Part shown: in pieces, positions 62,205-64,000 of the stretch
Layout of the letters: each line of letters begins with the position of its first letter
Position numbering within the stretch: position 1 is the stretch's first letter
Assembly: GCA_964510535.1 (NCBI GenBank)
Contig: CAZECG010000013.1
Coordinates: 1 to 64,000, forward strand
Direction of reading: 5' to 3'
Length of the DNA stretch: 64,000 bases
DNA from: JAJPXC01 sp964510535
GTDB taxonomy: Bacteria; Bacteroidota; Bacteroidia; Bacteroidales; Muribaculaceae
Position numbers and translations under genes: made by a program
The notes under the pieces: generated by a model
Seen by the model: only the letters and a program-made list of their open reading frames with translations
The model's database searches: none
What the model was told of the DNA's origin: nothing

Positions 62205-62477
62205 ATGAAAATCAAACCACTGGCAGATCGAGTTCTGATTAATCCGACACCCGCAGAAGAAGTCACAGTAGCAGGTATCATCATACCCGATTCGGCGAAG
62301 GAGAAACCGCTTAAAGGCACTGTTCTCGCCACGGGCGACGGTACGAAAGAGGAGAAAATGGTTGTCAAGGAAGGAGATACGGTGCTTTATGGCAAATACG
62401 CAGGAACCGAGATAGAAATCGACGGTGAGAAATATCTCATCATGCGCCAAAGTGACATTTTGGCCGTTGTTGAATAA
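62205..62477 (+). CDS. groES: Co-chaperonin GroES
   Basis: 90 residues, normal length. MKIKPLADRVLINPTPAEEV, mobile loop TVAGIIIPDSAKEKPLKGTV, ending YLIMRQSDILAVVE. Caps the GroEL ring. groEL begins 28 bp later. Confidence 0.97.
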   Translation: MKIKPLADRVLINPTPAEEVTVAGIIIPDSAKEKPLKGTVLATGDGTKEEKMVVKEGDTVLYGKYAGTEIEIDGEKYLIMRQSDILAVVE

Positions 62478-62505
62478 TTGAACTAAAATAAAAACCACAC
62501 GAATC

Positions 62506-64000
62506 ATGGCAAAAGAAATAAAATTTGATATCAAGGCTCGCGAGGAGCTGAAAAAAGGCGTTGACGCACTTGCCGACGCAGTGAAAGTGACACTTGGTCC
62601 CAAGGGGCGCAATGTGATTATCGAGAAAAAATTCGGTGCTCCACATATCACGAAAGATGGTGTATCGGTAGCACGCGAAGTAGAACTTGAAGACCAGTTC
62701 CAGAACATGGGCGCACAGCTCGTCAAAGAAGTGGCATCAAAGACCGGCGATGACGCAGGTGACGGCACAACAACAGCAACCGTTCTGGCTCAGGCTATCA
62801 TCAATGTTGGTCTGAAGAACGTGGCAGCCGGTGCAAACCCGATGGACCTGAAGCGCGGAATAGACAAGGCCGTAGCTGTGGTGGTAGAGGGCATCAAAGC
62901 TCAATCAGAAGAAGTCGGCGACGATTTCAAGAAGATTGAAGATGTGGCACGCATCTCAGCCAACAACGACGAGGCCATAGGACGACTGATCGCCGAAGCG
63001 ATGAAAAAGGTTAAGAAGGAAGGTGTGATTACCGTAGACGAGGCCAAGGGCACCGAGACAACTGTAGACATTGTCGAGGGTATGCAATTTGACCGTGGCT
63101 ACATCTCTCCTTATTTCGTGACCAACACAGAAAAGATGGAGTGTGAGATGGACTCTCCTTACATTCTTATCTACGACAAGAAAATTTCCAATCTTAAAGA
63201 TATGCTCCCCATCCTCGAAGCAACAGCACAGAGCGGTCGCCCGCTACTGATTATCGCCGAGGATGTAGATCAAGAAGCACTTGCGACTCTCGTGGTGAAC
63301 CGCCTGCGCGGCTCACTGAAAATTTGCGCAGTCAAAGCTCCGGGCTTCGGCGACCGTCGCAAAGAGATGCTGCAAGACATCGCCACACTCACAGGCGGCG
63401 AAGTTGTTTCGGAAGAGAAAGGTTTGAAACTTGAGTCGGCTACCATAGATATGCTCGGCAAGGCAGAGAAAATTACTGTCAATAAAGAGAACACGACAAT
63501 CGTTAATGGTGCAGGGGCAAAAGAGTCTATCGCCGCACGTGTAGCCCAAATCAAGGCTCAAATCGAGCAGACCACAAGCGACTATGACCGCGAAAAGCTC
63601 CAGGAGCGTCTCGCCAAATTGGCAGGAGGTGTCGCCGTTCTCCATATCGGCGCACCCAGCGAGGTTGAAATGAAAGAGAAAAAAGACCGCGTGGACGATG
63701 CTCTGAGCGCAACGCGCGCAGCTATCGCAGAGGGTATCGTTCCTGGCGGCGGCGTGGCCTACATACGCTGCATCGCCAACCTCGACTCGCTCAAAGGCGA
63801 CAACGAAGATGAAGAAACGGGCATACATATTGTCAAACGTGCTATCGAGGAACCATTGCGCCAAATCGTGGCTAACGCCGGTGTTGAGGGCGCAGTAGTG
63901 GTACAAAAGGTCAAAGATGGCAATGCCGACTATGGCTACAACGCACGCAAAGGGGTGTATGAGAACCTTCTGGCCGCCGGTGTCATTGACCCCGCCAAGG
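62506..64000 (+). CDS. groEL: Chaperonin GroEL, 3' end outside the window
   Basis: 498 codons visible, starting MAKEIKFDIKAREELKKGVD, with VTLGPKGRNVIIEKKFGAP, the ATP-site GDGTTTATVLAQAI, apical-domain KAPGFGDRRKEMLQDIATL, and VPGGGVAYIRCI. The usual length is about 545, so some 45 residues with the Gly/Met-rich tail are missing. Cotranscribed with groES. Confidence 0.97.
   Translation, partial: MAKEIKFDIKAREELKKGVDALADAVKVTLGPKGRNVIIEKKFGAPHITKDGVSVAREVELEDQFQNMGAQLVKEVASKTGDDAGDGTTTATVLAQAIINVGLKNVAAGANPMDLKRGIDKAVAVVVEGIKAQSEEVGDDFKKIEDVARISANNDEAIGRLIAEAMKKVKKEGVITVDEAKGTETTVDIVEGMQFDRGYISPYFVTNTEKMECEMDSPYILIYDKKISNLKDMLPILEATAQSGRPLLIIAEDVDQEALATLVVNRLRGSLKICAVKAPGFGDRRKEMLQDIATLTGGEVVSEEKGLKLESATIDMLGKAEKITVNKENTTIVNGAGAKESIAARVAQIKAQIEQTTSDYDREKLQERLAKLAGGVAVLHIGAPSEVEMKEKKDRVDDALSATRAAIAEGIVPGGGVAYIRCIANLDSLKGDNEDEETGIHIVKRAIEEPLRQIVANAGVEGAVVVQKVKDGNADYGYNARKGVYENLLAAGVIDPAK

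Overview
The window looks like a chromosomal segment of an anaerobic, gut-type Bacteroidales; a Muribaculaceae-like genome is my best guess, which is inference. The signs are many upstream sites matching the Bacteroidetes -7 element TAnnTTTG (some with a -33 TTTG about 20 bp upstream), two type IX secretion C-terminal sorting domains, DUF4493/PCMD lipoproteins, DUF4923 and DUF4835 proteins, and the gene string dnaN-exonuclease-coaBC-DUF4835-recN-rlmB. A run of exactly 100 N at 24860-24959 marks an assembly gap. I saw no rRNA, convincing tRNA, CRISPR array, insertion sequence or phage gene.

Layout. 1-324 is the 5' end of a BspA-type leucine-rich-repeat surface protein. 857-6614 (minus) holds tig, clpP, clpX and recQ, with a terminator and a separate promoter between tig and clpP. 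6999-16008 (plus) holds purL, a PurF-like protein lacking the N-terminal catalytic Cys, and an etfB-etfA-acyl-CoA dehydrogenase operon. A LicD-family gene follows. 17004-23904 (minus) carries uvrA, a lytic transglycosylase and two predicted type IX cargo proteins. 24200-30342 (plus) is a heavy-metal efflux set: a His/Cys-rich exported protein, a membrane-fusion protein with a His-Glu-His-Asn array, an RND pump and a TolC-like channel. Superoxide dismutase, an MBOAT/SGNH acyl-transfer pair and rmuC follow.

35025-47628 (plus) is a run of housekeeping genes: dCMP deaminase, an S41 protease, 5-formyl-THF cyclo-ligase, a degenerate hemerythrin/ScdA-like protein with a LuxR-type regulator, an ABC-F ATPase, dnaN, a DnaQ-like exonuclease, coaBC, DUF4835, recN and rlmB. 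A 22-bp-stem bidirectional terminator separates it from a six-gene minus-strand surface operon (47721-55846) of DUF4493 and PCMD lipoproteins with two paralogous outer-membrane barrels. Next come a CapD/FlaA1-type nucleotide-sugar enzyme, DUF4923, ligA, an NlpC/P60 hydrolase, and groES-groEL running off the window end.

The most unusual signal is a 52-nt element present twice, 32 kb apart and on opposite strands (24090-24141 and 56205-56256; 45 of 52 bases identical, no gaps). Each copy lies 14 nt after a TTTG promoter-like box. Each can fold a hairpin whose loop holds an ATG that opens a short ORF starting MRFLLLAN-x-KSN. Each precedes a cell-surface gene in the same orientation. I read it as a candidate undescribed leader-peptide/RNA regulator. 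Other points of interest are a sigma-54-like site upstream of groES, the Cys-less PurF paralog, the metal-ligand-less hemerythrin homolog paired with a LuxR regulator, and the DUF4493/PCMD/barrel locus.
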